DNA from: CAZCVI01 sp964502145 | GTDB taxonomy: Bacteria > Acidobacteriota > Aminicenantia > UBA2199 | Length of the DNA stretch: 64,000 nt | Reading direction: 5' to 3' | NCBI GenBank assembly: GCA_964502145.1 | Contig: CAZCVI010000027.1 | Location: 19,027 to 83,026, forward strand | Shown: in pieces, positions 62,473-64,000 of the stretch | Position numbering within the stretch: position 1 is the stretch's first letter | Layout of the letters: each line of letters starts with the position of its first letter | The notes under the pieces: generated by a model | What the model saw: the letters and a program-made list of their open reading frames with translations, nothing else | The model's database searches: none | Told to the model about the DNA's origin: nothing | Made by a program: the position numbers and the translations under genes

Positions 62473-63796
62473 GGGGATATACCAACCGTTTTAATAACAT
62501 GAACCCCGCTATTCCCATCAACAAACAGTATTGCAGGGAAAGCAGGCAGGCCCACAGGAATGTTCCCGGTAAATAGCTACGGGCTTTAAATAAATTTTCA
62601 TTGTGCTTGACAAAATTCTCTACCTTTTTGCTCTTTTCGATAAAATACTTCGTGAAATAAAAACGTAAAAATTGTTCATGGGTCGCGATCATGTGGTCTT
62701 TAAAATCCAGGTATCCAAAATAACCCTTGCTGGACGTCTCCGCAGATAAAAAGAAGTAATAAAGCGTAGGAAACAACAGACTGCGGGTTTCATAAGTGCG
62801 GATGCTTTGTTCCAGTATTCGGCTCAAAAACTCTTCCTTGTTTTTATTGGCCAAGTGGAAATTCTCCAGGAATTGATTGATGTAGGTAGTATAAAAGGTG
62901 CGCAATTTTTCCTTGTCTTTTTTCGCCACCTCGTATCCCTTCAGAACATTGGATTCAAAGTCCAATAATTGCTTTACTTTTTCAGCTTCCACCGAGGCCG
63001 TGGTCGGTAAATTCTTCGTATCTTCAAATAAAAAGAGACGATTGAGGTCTGGCGCCAAGAAGATAAAAAATAACCATAAAATAAACATCCATATATAGGA
63101 CGTTTTTCTAAATTTCAACAGGATCACCAGCAGCAGACCTAAAAAATAAAAGAAATTCAACAAGATCAAGGTGTATACCATAAAAGCAATATAATGGTGG
63201 ATTTCAACCATTGAGAAAGACAAACCTTGCAACAGCGCAAAACCAAACGAGAACATCATTGCCAAGGCAAAAAAAAGATTAAGATAAAATAAACGGACCG
63301 CCGTGGAAAGGATGAATAGTTTTTTTAAAGATAAAAATTGCAGCTCAAATTTTAACCGGTCCATACTACGGAACCCGATAATGCCCATATAAATCATCAG
63401 CAAACTGCCCGTAAAAAAAATGAACCCGGAAAAATCTTTAAAGTACCCGCGGTTATAAAAGAGCTTTTTCCCCTTGAACAGATTGTAGATTTTTAAAACT
63501 TCCGTGTTGTCGATTTTCCCCTCGATATCGAAGAGCACCGTGCTGTTATTAAAGAAGATACTGAGTGGCGAGGGTTCGAATAACACCCGGAACCCAAAAC
63601 CACTGTAATGCTTGTAGGTGGGGAAATTTTTAACCTGGGCTTTTTCATAAGCCAGCACCTGGGTTCTGTCCGCTTGGAACTGGAGATACTCCCGGATTCC
63701 CGAATTAACAAAATAAAGTAGTGCTCCCAGTATCAGGGCAAAAAAGTAAACATTTTTGCGATCGTTAATAAGACGTCTAAATTCATATACCAGCAT
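62465..63796 (-). CDS. ABC-2-type permease-like membrane protein
   Basis: 443 residues. One helix at 18-34, then an extracytoplasmic domain to about 125, then four or more helices (FSGFIFFTGSLLMIYMGII, LNLFFALAMMFSFGFALLQG, and others). A second large soluble loop (about 265-405) and a last helix CLLSLQYCLLMGIAGFMLL follow. The plan fits DUF3526/ABC-2 permeases. GAGG precedes the ATG by 11 nt. The partner ATPase is degenerate, so substrate and energy source are uncertain. Confidence 0.7.
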   Translation of the reverse strand: MLVYEFRRLINDRKNVYFFALILGALLYFVNSGIREYLQFQADRTQVLAYEKAQVKNFPTYKHYSGFGFRVLFEPSPLSIFFNNSTVLFDIEGKIDNTEVLKIYNLFKGKKLFYNRGYFKDFSGFIFFTGSLLMIYMGIIGFRSMDRLKFELQFLSLKKLFILSTAVRLFYLNLFFALAMMFSFGFALLQGLSFSMVEIHHYIAFMVYTLILLNFFYFLGLLLVILLKFRKTSYIWMFILWLFFIFLAPDLNRLFLFEDTKNLPTTASVEAEKVKQLLDFESNVLKGYEVAKKDKEKLRTFYTTYINQFLENFHLANKNKEEFLSRILEQSIRTYETRSLLFPTLYYFFLSAETSSKGYFGYLDFKDHMIATHEQFLRFYFTKYFIEKSKKVENFVKHNENLFKARSYLPGTFLWACLLSLQYCLLMGIAGFMLLKRLVYPHD

Positions 63797-63909
63797 TCAA
63801 ATTATTCCCTCATTTTCAAGATATACCAGATTAACAATATACTATCTTAGCAATTCTTGAGGAAAAAATCAAGCTGTTATTAATTTAAAAAAAAAGGGGG
63901 GGCTGGACA

Positions 63910-63955
63910 TGAATTCACCGCCAAGTTAATGGGAAGTATGGGAAATATGGGAATT
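63910..63955. repeat. Element end and GGGAAnnAT array at window edge
   Basis: TGAATTCACCGCCAAGTT (63910-63927) followed by ATGGGAAGT, ATGGGAAAT, ATGGGAATT. It is one end of another 9-bp-unit element; the rest may lie beyond the window. After it come two small hairpins ACCGC-TTC-GCGGT (63963-63975) and GGCC-TGC-GGCC (63979-63989). Confidence 0.6.
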
Positions 63956-64000
63956 GGACAAAACCGCTTCGCGGTAATGGCCTGCGGCCTATTAACAATT

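Overview
The window reads as a chromosome segment of an anaerobic, Gram-negative-type bacterium. It has a carbon monoxide dehydrogenase/acetyl-CoA synthase (Wood-Ljungdahl) cluster, an outer-membrane barrel-like protein, a type II fatty-acid gene block, and a large beta-propeller hybrid sensor kinase of the kind common in Bacteroidetes and Acidobacteria/Aminicenantes-like lineages. I cannot name the species; an Aminicenantes/Acidobacteria-like affiliation is only an impression from gene content. GC content is moderate, and intergenic DNA is unusually rich in small structured repeats.

Layout. (1) 1-10054, minus strand: a C1/CO operon in the order MetE-like methyltransferase, CooC/AcsF-type ATPase, CooC, [1.8 kb of repeats and gene debris], CooF-like ferredoxin, FAD oxidoreductase, CooS, AcsB (cut by the left window edge). 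(2) 10.1-18 kb: an accessory block with two paralogous TIR-ATPase-nuclease genes that share a 779-bp stretch of perfect identity; between them lie an acetyltransferase and a ComF-like phosphoribosyltransferase/DprA-like pair. (3) 18.2-24.6 kb: a secreted protein, a 1385-aa hybrid sensor kinase and a convergent sigma-54 response regulator. (4) 24.8-42.1 kb: mixed accessory genes: a YhcG-type nuclease, a Schlafen/AlbA-like regulator, an unrecognised 451-aa protein, tRNA-Gly and tRNA-Cys, a DNA methyltransferase with an SNase-like tail, HicB, Uma2, a membrane protein, an AAA/PD-(D/E)XK protein, a nucleotidyltransferase pair, a two-gene ATPase system whose second protein carries 26 consecutive Gly-Leu-x-x repeats, and an OLD-like ATPase. 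(5) 43-64 kb: mostly core genes: glyA, a secreted LRR protein, an outer-membrane protein, recN-miaB, a methyltransferase, rnd, the yceD-rpmF-plsX-fabG-acpP-fabF block, pgeF, an NtrB/NtrC-like pair, and an ABC-type pair with a degenerate ATPase.

How the genes work together. CooS oxidises CO (or reduces CO2), CooF and the flavoprotein carry electrons to or from a nicotinamide or ferredoxin pool, AcsB makes acetyl-CoA, and the two CooC-like ATPases load nickel. The MetE-like protein is a candidate folate-independent methionine synthase drawing methyl groups from the corrinoid side of the pathway. The accessory blocks carry many features of anti-phage or conflict systems (TIR, DprA-like, STAND-like ATPases, PD-(D/E)XK nucleases, TA remnants).

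The most unusual material is: the ATPase pair with the 312-bp GGGTTAGCT-type coding repeat at 36.2-39.4 kb; the gene-conversion-like tract in the TIR paralogs; and a dispersed family of non-coding elements with roughly 19-bp terminal inverted repeats enclosing palindromes built of 9-bp units. All calls come from reading the sequence; no database search was run.
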